Origin: Aquatica leii
Taxonomy: Eukaryota > Arthropoda > Insecta > Coleoptera > Lampyridae
DNA length: 64,000 nucleotides
NCBI GenBank assembly: GCA_035610365.1
Contig: CM069432.1
Coordinates: forward strand, 179,537,027-179,601,026
Direction: 5' to 3'
Shown: positions 1-11,237 of the stretch, piece by piece
Layout: each line of letters begins with the position of its first letter
Position numbering within the stretch: position 1 is the stretch's first letter
Notes under the pieces: model-generated
The model's database searches: none
Seen by the model: only the letters and a program-made list of their open reading frames with translations
Told to the model about the DNA's origin: nothing
Made by a program: the position numbers and the translations under genes

Positions 1-501
1 TCCACGAAACACACCTGGATTGTCAGAAATGTCAATTTCATTATGCCCACGCAGTGGTAACTCAAAAATTCCACAAAACTTAACACAATCGATTAATTTA
101 TTGACAATGTATCTATTTTTAGAAACTTCTTCATTAAATTATTTAAGGGAATTGCGATAAGCACTATCTAATTGTATTCTAATATCTATGGCACCGAGAG
201 ATGCAAAACTTACCGAACTATTTATATGTATCGAAGAGTCACCATGCTTCTTCACCTTTTCTTTTAAATGTTTAATATCTTTAACGCCGGTTTTTGTCCA
301 CAATGAGTCACCGCAAAACAAAACACACTGATAACAGAAAAACGCATTAACTATTTCACATCCACAAATCCATTCACAAAGTTCATACATAGATGTTTTA
401 AAATACCGGTTAACATCTTTTCCTTTGTCTTTTGTCGTTTGAATTAGTTTTAATATTGGTAGGGGTCTACCACTTTGTTTAAATTGTATTTTTTTTTTCA
501 A
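1..501 (-). pseudogene. hAT transposase N-terminal region (TTF zinc finger, ZMYM1-like)
   Basis: This is the N-terminal part of a hAT transposase of the ZMYM1-like/DUF4371 group, which in active elements binds and cuts transposon ends. The 120-residue reading frame starts at an ATG at 501. It shows the TTF-type zinc-finger pattern: ELCEWICGCE, then NAFFCYQC, then LWTKTGVKDIKHLKEK, with Cys/His spacing typical of the family. After residue 120 there is an in-frame TAA. The same frame then continues with strong family similarity (NRYIVNKLIDCVKFCGIFEL, then LRGHNE and SDNPGVFRG) to the window edge. So at least one stop interrupts it and the copy is probably dead. The catalytic domain lies beyond the left edge. 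Family assignment is by remembered motif pattern. Confidence 0.8.
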
Positions 502-1016
502 ATGTAAGAAGGCTACTGTTTTTAAGATTAATTATTTCTTGTAGTCATTTTGAACCAAATTTAAGTAAGTAACTAACACTATAAAAATACAACTATCAAC
601 GTTCCAGTTCAAGGACAATTATTTATGCATTGTACGGGTATAATAAAATGCATCTCCAAACGAACTGAAATGTAAATATGCGCCGGTCCCGGTCAATGAC
701 AAATCATCAGGTTACAAAATATACATTCTATCTCATTTTTTCATGTTGCTTTATATAGCTATGTCAGATACTTATTGCGTATACATAAAATAATCGCCAT
801 AAGATCTCAGTCGAACAATTTAAAATTTGACCCAGATGTGTACGCATGTGCACGACAATGTTACAAAAGCAAAACCTTGCGATAAAGTATATAAATGTAT
901 TAAAATTAAATAAATAAATATTAAATAAAACGTGTATATTAGAAATAATTTTTTTTACGTAAGCCGTATTTTTGGAGGGACATTGACCAAATGACCTCAT
1001 GGACAAGCCGCCACTG
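1..1016 (-). mobile_element. hAT DNA transposon, 5' part, running off the left edge
   Basis: This is the 5' third of a hAT-superfamily transposon on the minus strand. Its terminal inverted repeat ends at 1016; read on the minus strand it starts CAGTGGCGGCTTGTCC, the usual CAGTGG-type hAT terminus. The same terminus recurs, diverged, at 1567, 5760, 22829, 35360 and 58089. A transposase relic fills 1-501. The 502-970 stretch is AT-rich leader without an ORF of note. The 8 bases after the end (taacaata) would be the target duplication, but the partner lies outside the window. Confidence 0.75.
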
Positions 1017-1566
1017 TAACAATACAGCAAAAAGAGGATCCACGCAAGAACACATAAATGAATAAACTGGTCTCTTGCACCGCGATTAGACTACAGTAGC
1101 CTACGATCAGTTATACATTTATCTAAGTTTTTAACGCTACTTTTTTATTGTATTATTGTTTATAAAAAAAATTGGTAAATAAATGTTCGTTAAAACATTT
1201 TTTTTATATAAATCGTAATCTTTGGTTTTCAAAAATATTTAAATAAGCACGTGCGTCATATTTGTCCTGACAAAGCACGTAAGTTTTTTGTGCTACCAAT
1301 ATCGCAAACGCCAATATTCGTTCATTAGTCTAGTTACGTAATGGGCGAAAAAAGCTCTAAGGTGGCAAAATGAAAACTAGAAATCCACATAAAACTAAGT
1401 GTACAAAGTCAAATATTATATTAGAACAAGTATGTGAGAGGTGGAAATCATTTTAAAAATCTTGAAATTTAGGTAAAATTGGAAAAAAACTATTTAAAAG
1501 TTAATGTGATATTTGACAGATTTAGTAATAAATGTAGTGCCAACGTTATATTTCCTTACTTTTGAC
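1017..1566. other. AT-rich spacer
   Basis: I see no ORF, RNA gene or recognisable repeat in these 550 bases between the hAT end at 1016 and the hAT-type start at 1567. Confidence 0.5.
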
Positions 1567-1698
1567 CAGTGGTAGCTTCCCTATTAGTACATTTGACCAG
1601 TGACCCTCCAAAAAAACGAATAAAAAAGATATTTTATTTACTTTAAAATTACAGAAAGCAAATGCGATAAATCAAGTTATCAGCGTTTGAATTGGAAA

Positions 1699-4600
1699 TG
1701 TCTCTAAAATGAACATTACTGCATTTTCAGTCACATTCTAATAGTATTACCAGTATTTATACTTGTAAATATACCTTGAGGTTATGTCCTTTTGTCTTGT
1801 AAATAAAAAAGGGATTACCATTACTAAATTTTACATGTATTTCTCAAACCATAAGAAAATAGTATTACTTTTATCGCCGTATTTATATTTTTATGCGAAT
1901 CAAAAAACACATTTCTTTCTATAACTTTAGATACATACTTATTGATAGTAAAATTTTAAACGTATAAAATTAAGGTACATTGTAAATAATCTAATTACTG
2001 ATTTTATAAAAATAATTTTACATAGATACTATTAATATTTCGCTGTATGTGCAAAATTATTTATAAATAAAGTAAAGCTTTTATACTTTAATTTCGTTTA
2101 AATATAAATGATACTATCAAACAGAATTTTCCGGTGTAAGAATAAATATTTGTGCTAATATAATGTAATTTATTTAAATTTTTGTTCACATAGTCACATT
2201 CTTTTTTTTTGTTTAAGCGGTTAAATACTTCACTTATTAATGAGTATCATAATTAGGTACATTTTCGTATTCATTAATATTATTTTTATTTTAATAATAA
2301 TTATTTAGGTATTACTCACTTTTGCGTTAATAAAATGTTAATAAATAAGCATACGTTTATAATTACAGTTCATGCTGTAGTTTATTTTAATAACATAATT
2401 AAATAAAAAAACATATTATCATATAACAAACAATAACAATACAAAAGTTGTATAGAAATAATTAATACTTTAATAACCATTATTTTGTATGCATGCTTCT
2501 AATCTAGACTGCATAGAGTTTACTAAATTTTCACACAACTGTGATCCTCGAAATCGTTCCCAAACTAATTGTGAATGTTGGATAATATTTTCAGGTGTTC
2601 TAAATTGAATATCACTATCCCACTTTCTGAGCATTGCACCCCACATATTTTCAATTAGGTTCAAATATGGTGATCTCGCTGGCCATTCAATTATTTCAAC
2701 TTCGTTTTGATCTTCTATCCAGTCCCTAACAATTCGTGCTGTATGAATGGGAGAATTATCCTGGACTACTTGAATAATTTTCAGCTCATCTTGTGGAAAT
2801 ATTCTTCTCACAGAAGGTATTCAGGTATTGCTTTGAAGTAGATCGAGGTGGTGTCACTTGCACTAACTCTCCTGGACCCGCTTGAGATATCCATACCCAC
2901 ACTCCAACTGTCACTCTACCACTTTGCCTATTGGGCAAAACATGTTCTATATTGTAACGAGTGTTTTGTGGTCTCCACACTGTAGTTGGACATTGATCAG
3001 TGCTAGAAAATACTTTTTTATATGTAAAGATAACAGTACTCCAATCCAAATTTAAATATTGGCGACAAAAGCGCAACCGAACTGCAGTATGGCGCTCTGT
3101 AATCTTAGGTTTACTTGCCGGTTTTATACAATGTAAATTTGATTCGTCTCTGAATGGTGGAAACAGAGCAATTAATATTTAGCGTTTCCTTTATTTTTTG
3201 GCAAGTTGTAAAAGGATTTTGTAATGTATAGCCGAGTATGTCCGCATCTTCTTGCCAAGAAGTAATTCTAGGCTTAGGTGGTCTGTTGCTTACAAGTGAC
3301 CTATTACCAACTTCCTGACCTTTCGTAATCCATCGCTGGATTTGTTTAATCTACAAAGTGTTAAGTTCTTAGTATTAGATTACATATATCATTAGTACTA
3401 TATTAAAAGCCATTATACATTATATATGTATTTAAAAATTTGACGTCAATTTAATAGATTCCAATATCTTATAAAATAGTATTGTTAGCGATCATATTTA
3501 ATACATGCTGACTGTGTTGCAATGCAATGTAAAAAATATACTTGAGAAAAATGCTTACCGATAAGACAACATGTTGTGATATTGTTCGAGGTGACATTCC
3601 TGCTTGTGCCATCCCAACAATACTTTCTCTTAATTCTAAGGTAGAATCCAGTTGTCCTAATATTCGAAGTATATTCACAAAATGTTATAATTACATAAAC
3701 AATGATGTTACCACTAGGAACTCCCAATTTATATTACAATTTTGTAAATAAAAGATTTATATTTATACGACAAAAGGCCATAACCTGATGATATATTTAC
3801 AAAAGGTAATTATGAAACTCATGAATAAGTGAGGTATTTATTAATACGCTTAATCCTAAGATGCATATCCGGTAGGATTGTTTATTAATTTGCACAAAAA
3901 CAAAAAAGGCAGTTGTGGTTTCATAAAACGCTTGTTTCAGAGTAGTATTTAAGGCTCCTCATATGATTTTAAGAAACACATATACAATTTAATAATGGTA
4001 ATCACCTTTTTGTATTTATACGACAAACAAAAAGCCATAACCTCAAGGTATATTTATAGATGTCAATACGATCAATATAAAATGAGCATTACCGCACTTT
4101 CATTGACAACACATCATTAATAAGTGAGGTATTCGTTAATCCGCTTAACTCTAGAATGCATATCCGGTACAATACCTACTTTTACATAAACCGGACCAAC
4201 ATTCAAATTAAGAAATTAAAAAAATAAACAGTCATTTTATAACAAAAAACAAGTATTGTTGTTACTTATTAATTATTATATAAAAAAAATTGTTTATAAA
4301 TTATAGTAACAAACGCTGCATATTCTTAAAACCAAACATTACTCCGGTTCTGATAAGCTAGGTTTATACATCCTACATACAAAAATAATGTGACTATCAG
4401 AACACACATTTCAATAAATTACAATAACAAATACTTTTTAAATAATTTTGCAAATATAATTTCGGCATTTTTATTCAAAACATTTATTATCTAAAAATTT
4501 GACGATATTGTATGTCCTATGTTTATTAAAAATATGTTAATAAATTGTTATTCAAAATTAGAAAAAAGTGTTTGTTTTTTAATTCGCACAAAAAATATAA

Positions 4601-4818
4601 AGAAAATTTCGGTTTTAAAAGACGTTTATTTGAGAGTAATATTTAAAAGCCTTTTCATATGATTTGAGAAATACATACAAAATTAAGTAAAGGAATCACC
4701 TTTTTGTATTTATACGACAAAGAAAAAACCATAATCTTAGGATATATTTACAGGTATAAATACGATTAATACTATTAGAATGTGACTGAACGTGCGGTAT
4801 TGTTCATTTTAGAAACAT
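1699..4818 (-). mobile_element. Tc1/mariner-type transposon with long, internally repeated inverted termini
   Basis: About 1699-1860 is the reverse complement of about 4650-4818: both carry the pattern ATTCACCTTTTTGTATTTA, then CATAACCTCAAGGTATATTT, then GAATGTGACTGA. This makes inverted termini of roughly 150 bp or more. On the right side the terminal module is present three times, with the CCATAACC landmark near 3777, 4033 and 4729. The first spacing is about 257 bp. The second is longer because about 400 unrelated bases sit inside the middle unit. The transposase relic (2470-3678, minus) lies between the termini. Ends are approximate, and I could not fix a TA target duplication. Confidence 0.6.
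2470..3678 (-). pseudogene. Tc1/mariner-like transposase, two exons, decayed
   Basis: This is a DDE transposase of the Tc1/mariner superfamily. Exon 1 (3559-3678) encodes a helix-turn-helix segment (RESIVGMAQAGMSPRTISQH). It ends at a GTAAGC donor. A 208-bp phase-0 intron (3351-3558) ends in TTTGTAG. Exon 2 continues with IKQIQRWITKGQEVGNR and a second HTH-like stretch, and reaches the catalytic core. The second catalytic Asp is present (VVQDNSPIHTA) and so is the terminal Glu (PYLNLIENMWG), about 35 residues later. The first catalytic motif reads FTYKKVFSS where the family has FTDEKVFS, so the first Asp is lost. Two frame breaks are visible: one just after KTGK near 3110, and one near 2815-2850 where about five residues also appear missing. 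No ATG opens exon 1; ILGQLDST may descend from a start Met. The copy is inactive. Confidence 0.8.
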
Positions 4819-5411
4819 TTATTGTAGTCAGGAGTGATACACATATAATACAATTTTATGCGAGTTAGAAAAAAAGATAAGTAAATGTTTAGATGCTTTC
4901 GTGCGGTCTTCAGCCGGACCACGTACTTACGTGACTTACGTCATTTATCATTATCTTCGCAGCACGTGTGTGTAAAACACAGATGCTGGAATGCACATTT
5001 CTTATCACATATGAGAACTTTACTGTCGATTTTTTTTAGTTGATCTATAATATTAATTTGTAAGGGACGACTTATCGTTTTTGTTCCATAATGACGGTGG
5101 TACAAAACATAAAAAAATTAATAGCTAATAATAGTTTACAAGTTTTGAATTTAAATTTATTGCTCGTCCTCAAGCTTTACTCCAAATTTAATAGACCAGT
5201 AAACATAAAAATAAAGAAGTCAACAGTAATTTTAAAGATCTATGTATGATTCGTTAGATTGAATTTGTGAATTTGAAATAAATAATAGATTTTACTGTTT
5301 TCAATTATGGTGTAAAAATAATGTAACGGATATATAGCATTTAAATTAAAAAAAAATAAATAGCACTCGTTATCGACGAATCACATGAATAATTGTATGA
5401 ACTATGCTACT

Positions 5412-5490
5412 CTTGGTTGCGTTAATATTCGCTTACAATTGGACAGCGCTTGCCGAAATTCAATTAAAGACCACAATGAAAATGTAATTT
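5412..5490 (+). pseudogene. hAT transposase scrap
   Basis: The plus strand reads LGCVNIRLQLDSACRNSIKD, which aligns with residues 103-120 of the hAT transposase relic at the left edge (LGAIDIRIQLDSAYRNSLK). Only about 26 codons are recognisable. It supports assigning the end at 5760 to a hAT element in plus orientation. Confidence 0.7.
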
Positions 5491-5569
5491 ATTTTAAAGA
5501 TAAAAGTTAACCATCAGCATCCAACAGTCCCTTTTCAGTGCGCTTCAGTGCCAACTAGTGGCCACTACT

Positions 5570-5760
5570 ACAGGAGGGTAATTTCAACATTAAAACTTTA
5601 AAAACGTATTCTTAATGAATAATATAAAATCAATTTATCTATCTTTGAGATAAGAAAAATGATTATTATCGTTTATAATCTGTTTAATATTAAGTAGCAT
5701 AATTTTCAATATTTTTTAGAGGGTCATTCACTAAATGATCTAACGGAGAAGCCGCCGCTG
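5570..5760 (+). repeat. hAT 3' terminal segment, copy 1
   Basis: About 190 bp here are homologous to 57885-58089, with shared blocks such as CATTAAAAC, AATTTATCTATCTTTG and the terminus. This is the conserved 3' end of one hAT subfamily. Confidence 0.7.
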
Positions 5761-5865
5761 CATGGTAGATCGATAAATATAAGCACGAATAAACCTGTAA
5801 CTAAAAAAAATTACAAAAAAAAATTGTAATCCATTTTTTAATTTAAATATTTGCACAAACACAAA

Positions 5866-6591
5866 TATAAATGATTAAGTTTTATTTTATTGCATTTCGT
5901 TTATTCCTTCTAGCCGTGGAGAAAGTACGGTCAGTTACTCGGTTCAAATTATAATTTAATTCGTGGTTTCTCACGTTCGGATACGCTCGTGCTCACAACT
6001 ATACTATTTTTATTTCATCGTATTATCCATAAAAAAAAATTACTGCGTTTAGAATTTTTAGTTTGGACGAATTTTGCAACACCATTTTATCGTTTCTATT
6101 TTCAAACATACAGGTTTTTTCTATAATTGAAATTATACGTTCCGTATCCTTAATTATTATTAAATGCTTATTTAAAAAATTGGTTTTTATCTTTGAAAAT
6201 ACTGTTGCATTTTTTGTTTTAGTTGACAAATTATATTTTATCACATTCATTATTATATTGTTGCGTTCTTATTTATTAAAAACTAATTTATTTAAACGAT
6301 TAAAAATACGTTTACCTAATCTAGAAATATGTACACTTTTAAATTAACCGAACTTAATTAAATCTAATAATATTTAATGAAAACACTTACACGAATTTGT
6401 GTATAACCGTTGTATAACACTATCACTAACACGAGATAAGATAACGTCCTCGGATTTCACACTGTAAGTCACGTTCACTCGATTCGGTGTACACTGTTAT
6501 TTATTTAAAACTTCGCACGTGCTAATCACTTATTTAGCTTCACTTGAATAATTTTCTTAATACTGCATGCATTCACATTCCAGCAATAACT
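5866..6591 (-). other. Predicted heat-inducible transcription unit (two exons)
   Basis: Reading leftward from the promoter's initiator A at 6591, a 201-nt leader without an obvious ORF ends at 6391 in a strong donor (CGT|GTAAGT). A possible short intron ends at TTTCTAG near 6320. A 75-codon ORF lies downstream (6023-6250), followed by AATAAA signals at 5900-5905 and 5881-5891. The layout (HSE promoter, leader, one small intron, short ORF, poly-A signals) suits a small or long non-coding stress transcript. No heat-shock protein coding sequence follows. Exon structure is inference; the promoter is the firm part. Confidence 0.4.
6023..6250 (-). CDS. Unidentified 75-codon ORF downstream of the heat-shock promoter
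   Basis: The ORF has a genuine ATG at 6250. The protein is basic, rich in Lys, Asn and Ile (it opens MNVIKYNLSTKTKNATVFSK), and has no signal peptide or domain I recognise. Its composition is what AT-rich non-coding DNA would also give, and a 94-codon ORF overlaps it on the other strand. It is listed only because it is the longest frame in the predicted stress transcript. It may not be translated. Confidence 0.2.
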   Translation of the reverse strand: MNVIKYNLSTKTKNATVFSKIKTNFLNKHLIIIKDTERIISIIEKTCMFENRNDKMVLQNSSKLKILNAVIFFYG

Positions 6592-6728
6592 GACCTACGA
6601 TCTGTCTCGTAGCTATATATAGACATACGGAAATCCTTCTCGATCGTTCCTCACTTTTCGCTATAACTTCTAGAAAATAGATAACAGCCTTCTAGAAGGC
6701 TCTTGCATTTGCAAGTAATTTCTTGAAC
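6588..6728 (-). promoter_or_regulatory. Heat-shock promoter: three HSEs, TATA box, initiator
   Basis: Read on the minus strand there are three perfect nTTCnnGAAn heat-shock elements: gTTCaaGAAa (6719-6728), cTTCtaGAAg (about 6690-6699) and tTTCtaGAAg (about 6667-6676). A weaker GAA/TTC cluster follows near 6630-6650. The TATA box TATATATA starts at 6621, and the arthropod initiator TCAGTT has its A at 6591, exactly 30 bases downstream. This is the arrangement of insect hsp70-type promoters bound by HSF. The downstream unit runs leftward. Confidence 0.75.
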
Positions 6729-8302
6729 GTTTCAATATAATATTATTTAAAAACATAAAATTGTATGTTACAAAGTGTCTTATAGTAATTAGTCGACATT
6801 GACATTAATTAATTGATTTTTTTTATAGTATAAAAGAGAGGGAAGTTTGAAACATATTTTATTTTCTTTATTGCAGTTCTGTAGTATTATAGTATACTAT
6901 TACTGTACTTTGTTCGTTATTAAAAAAATTGATCATATAAAACAAAGTTTTATTTTTATAGATCTAATTAGTTTTTATTTTAAGTAACAAACTGATTTGG
7001 TTTAAAAATCTCTATTGTGACATGTTATAGAATAATCCGAGAAATGTGATACTGTTTGAGATCAGACTACCATAACAGAAACTGTAAAAGGTTAATGCAA
7101 TCAATCAACAGCAATTTTAACAATCATGCGCAGGTGTTGAAATAAATAATAGGTGCATATTCACATTTATGCGCGGGCTGTATAAATAAATATGAATGTA
7201 TAAATTCAAATAAATTAGATTCTTAAATTTACAACCCTGTTTTATCTGGGTTTACAAGCAACGACACAATTGAATGTTTCTAATAGTTTTAATAGTATAT
7301 AGTAGAGGATAATGTTTAACAATACATTACAAAAACAAACCACATTGAGATAAAAATTTGTAATATAATGGTGATGATTATGTGAATTACGTATCTAAAA
7401 GTCTACAATAAAACGCGATTGTTTTGAATGACGCAATAAAGATTCGTGTAAACGCAAACATAGATTAACGTTATGTTGATAACTGTGTTTTCTGAAACTC
7501 TATACTTTATTTCATGTCATCTGCATTTGATTTTCTTAGCAATCAGTAGATCTTATATTTATTTTTTCCAAAATTTAAGAAAAACATATCTGATAATAAC
7601 ATAATTGTTCAATACGCATTTAGACATTTTGAACTATTGAAATCTACTTAACTTATAAAAAATTCCCGTGTACTTAAACTTTGATTGGTCTACACATTCG
7701 TCTTATCAATGCGTGTACTTTGTTTGAATTTTTTTATCTTTGACTAAAAATGTATATAATTTTTAGCAGTTACTTTTTTAAAATTAAAAAAATTTCGTTT
7801 TTTAATGTTTGTCTCTGCACATTTTGGTCAAACCACTTAGATAGCTTCTGTTACGTTAGTAGACTAAGTGAGCACCAAGGTTCCTGTAGCTTTATGTCTG
7901 TTGGTATTTTGAATTACTTTGTTAATTGTTTCTTTATAATATGGGCAACGAATTGCACGTTTTGTTAAAATTTTATATTTGACTTGTTCTTGATGCATGA
8001 TGAATACAATTTTATTATACTATGATGTTACACGAGAGTTGGCGCTCGCGTCACAAGCTTCTGAATCTTTTTACGTGATAATTTAATATAAATAAGTTCA
8101 TAATAAGTTCAAAAGTTGTTAAGGAACCAAATTGTTTGTCTTTTTTATGTCTAGAATTGTTTTTTAAACGAATAATAAATAACATTACATGTTTTAATCT
8201 AACATAAATCTGAATACCTAGAAAATAAACATTAGCAAAGTTGACAGAGTCATCTCATAGTATAAGTTACTATGTATAAAAGATATAGTTTCGTTTACGT
8301 TA
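6729..8302. other. AT-rich spacer
   Basis: No gene is supported. A TATAAAAG box occurs near 6828 on the plus strand, with a CAGT-type initiator about 45 bases on, which is too far for a standard core promoter. A 72-codon ORF at 7750-7968 is low-complexity and unrecognised. Confidence 0.4.
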
Positions 8303-8397
8303 GGGCTTTATCCCGCAGTTTTATTCAAAACTATTTTAAATTACGCGGGTGTAAAATCAACTTACAACGTTTTCCGCCATTGTAGCTATTTACAGTT
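8303..8397 (+). repeat. Dispersed ~95-bp repeat, copy 1
   Basis: Shared with 9464-9558: TTTATCCCGCAGTTTTATTC, then an AATTACGCG block, GTAAAATCAAC and TAGCTATTTACAG. The first half folds on itself, CCGC...GCGG around an AT-rich core. Family unknown. Confidence 0.7.
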
Positions 8398-9463
8398 ATC
8401 TTTTATACATTAACATGGCTCTGCCATAAAACTTTCCTAATGGTCACCCCTACCATACTTGAATACAAAGGTATAGGCGATTCAAAGTAAGCGATATGCT
8501 AACTCACGTCAAAAATTTGAACTACCGTTACAATGATAGTTTAATGCGCATACTCAATTTGTTGCTGTATTATTTTATTTCGAATTTCTTCTGTGTTGTC
8601 TATTTTAGAAAAAAAATGCAATTATAGAACTGAGAAACTTGAACGACATGCAGACCGAGTTGTGAAATCTTTTACTAAATAATATCAATGTTTGTTCGCA
8701 ACATTTTTAAATATAAGATTATTTGTATCAAACAAGTATATATTTAGGTGTTATTATAATTTTACGTTGTCGTCAATAATAAAATTTCGTATGTTAAGAC
8801 AAACTGCCCAGCAGTTAAAAAAAGATAAGATTATCGTACTACACTAACTGAAATACCAATCAAAAGAGTTCAAACTAAAAGTGATGAACATTAATTTATT
8901 ACAAAAGAAATTTAGAATAAACCCGATGATGAAGTTTGCAATAAGGAAACAACGTATCTACATGTAAAGTGAAATTAGTAATTATCGTGCTGTTTTAAAG
9001 CACGAATCGAAACCACAAAATTGTTAAACCACAATAAAACGATTAACAAATGGAAATTTTAACTTATATAGACAGCAATTTGAAATCACCAATAATGTTA
9101 GTAAATTATATGTTGAGCTGAAAAAACTTATATTAAACTTTAAAATAGATAATAAAGTACATAAATTAAGCTTTGGTTTTCAGAAAAAGCTTGTAACAAC
9201 ACAAAAACACGAAATATAAACACAGCGGTAATAAAGGTGATTATAATTTCTATCATTGCAACGATAGTTCGTCAGTTTCCGCTAGGAGCGCTGAAATGTT
9301 ACATTGAATCGCTTCTAGAGTTTGTCCTTGCAATTGTGGGATCACAGTATTACCTCTATTACTCCTGATGAGCCCCAAATGAGCAAAACGGAGTCCAGTA
9401 GTTCACTCTAGTGGCATTTGCATAATTGCATTGACATTGCTTTACCCCTAATGTTTATTACAT
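8398..9463. other. AT-rich spacer between repeat copies
   Basis: About 1.07 kb without a supported gene. The flanking 95-bp direct repeats could mark a small unidentified element, but sequence just outside the two copies is not shared. Confidence 0.35.
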
Positions 9464-9558
9464 TGCGGTTTTATCCCGCAGTTTTATTCAAAATTATTTT
9501 GAATTACGCGGCTGTAAAATCAACTATCAATGTTTCCCGCCGTTATAGCTATTTACAG
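9464..9558 (+). repeat. Dispersed ~95-bp repeat, copy 2
   Basis: Direct repeat of 8303-8397 at roughly 85-90% identity by eye. A partial third copy is at 37128-37175. Confidence 0.7.
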
Positions 9559-11237
9559 CTAAATCAGAAATTTCAATTACCAATACAAGTATTTACTATA
9601 TTCATTGTTTTTCTTAATTCTGGTAAATCAGATCATAAATTAGTTGACACTTTGATTAACTCTACACCTAAAAGACAGACACATAATTCAAGTTTACAGT
9701 AAATGCACGCTGTAATTGTTATTATGGTCTTGACTACGTAGACATATACAGAGACTGCATGATGTGCCACAATAGTAATTTGTATAGCTAGTCCAGAAAG
9801 TTCTATTTTGCAAGTATGATCGTAGAAAATGCTAATTTCGCATAATACTTTGTGCTAACCTTTATAGTATGTTAAAAAAAGTATTGATTTTTAATAAAAT
9901 TTAATATCATACGTCAATAAAACTGGAACTTGTAATGCCAAATTCAATTACTTTTGAAATTAATTTGACAATTACATAATTTCATTACAATTTAACTTAT
10001 TTTAAAATAAAACTATTATCGTTTTCAGCAATTGTAAGATATAAGCCAATTTATTATTTTTGTTAGTATTATTCTGAATAATAATATGGATAATGGTGTA
10101 TGTTAATAAATCTGACAGAATTAATAATGACGTGAAAAATTAATGACTATTAGTCTCAACTACTAGTTATAAAATTCTACTACACTTAACAGGCCTAGAC
10201 CGGAAAAGTAAAATTTCCGACCGATTATGATGCCTGTAAAATAAAAACAGACGGAAGCACAAAAAAGTAATGAATATCACCAAGTACATGTTTTTCTAAA
10301 ATTAAACTTTTATGTACAGATAGTTTGTATAAGTTATAAAGACTATTTTGAAATTAAATTTATTTTCAACATCTGGCAAAAATAAGTAGCTCTCGCAGTA
10401 AAAAACAACTAATATCAATTTTTAACTTTGTTATGTAGCTTAACTGTTTGTATTTATGAATAAAATCAAAATAAAAATCTTTAAATGTTACATCAATTTT
10501 CTTTTCTTTTAAATCTTTTGTTAAAATTATTATTCTTATTGGTGCAATCGGTTGTTCGGTTTTTCATAATCAATAATAGCAATCTGCAATTATAGATTAT
10601 GCTTAATTGCCACCAATTTATTTGTTCTTTCAATCATTAGTCTGTTTCGTTTCTTGGTTTTGATATTTGTATAAGCATGTACAAAGTATTTACTACAAAA
10701 ACGACTGAAAAATTTCTATAATTTACAGTTTTTTTATCTATTTTTCTCTTTATTTACAGGTTAATTTACAAGTTAATTAACCGGTAAATTTAAAACTCAC
10801 AATACTAGTCAGAAGTGAAAGGGTACTCTGTAATATAAAAAAATCATGATTTAAGATTAAATGACAACTTAACAAAACACTTATCAGATTTACAAATAGA
10901 TACGTTTTCAAGATTATGTTTCTCTGTTTCTTGCTAAAAATTAAGAATTCAAAATGAACAATAGTTCTTTTAGCAACATTAATACCAATATAATATTTCA
11001 AAATAATTTTTAATCTTATACTGAGAAATTATTCCAGTTGTGTTAATTGGTTTAAGTTTATAAGCTAATTTTTTGTATATATAGGTAGTTACTTTAAAAA
11101 CTTGGTAGGAATTTATGCAAAAATATATTGCTTTGACATCATTATTTAAGCACAAACATCTCTACAATTTTTAACAAAGGAAATGAAAATGAATTAATAA
11201 ATACAAGATCAGTGAAGGCAGCTTTTTGTTTTATTAT
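9559..11237. other. AT-rich spacer
   Basis: No supported gene, repeat or RNA. ORFs here are short and of biased composition. Confidence 0.4.

Larger units (their letters stand above)
1567..5760 (+). mobile_element. hAT-type ends enclosing a nested Tc1-like element
   Basis: A hAT-type terminus starts at 1567 (CAGTGGTAGCTTCC, then CATTTGACCAGTGACCCTCC) and its inverted counterpart ends at 5760 (GAGGGTCATTCACTAAATGA ending GCCGCCGCTG). Both resemble the terminus of the hAT at 1016. A plus-strand hAT transposase scrap lies at 5412-5490. A Tc1-like element occupies about 1699-4818 between them. The flanking octamers (cttttgac and catggtag) do not match. The two ends may therefore belong to different copies, or the duplication may have decayed. 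Confidence 0.5.

Noticed and set aside
6063-6347. 94-codon plus-strand ORF
   Set aside because: Low-complexity Phe/Ile/Leu-rich frame overlapping the minus-strand transcription unit, with no promoter or domain.
6828-6880. Second TATA box (TATAAAAG) on the plus strand
   Set aside because: The nearest initiator-like CAGT is about 45 bases away and no exon or ORF follows.
7750-7968. 72-codon ORF
   Set aside because: AT-rich hydrophobic composition with no recognisable motif or regulatory context.
9361-9400. Hammerhead-like string CTGATGAGCCCCAAATGAGC followed by AAAAC
   Set aside because: The flanking ACTCC and GGAGT pair directly across the motif, leaving no room for a third stem or a cleavage triplet, and the second core lacks the G of GAAAC. 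It is probably chance or too decayed to call.
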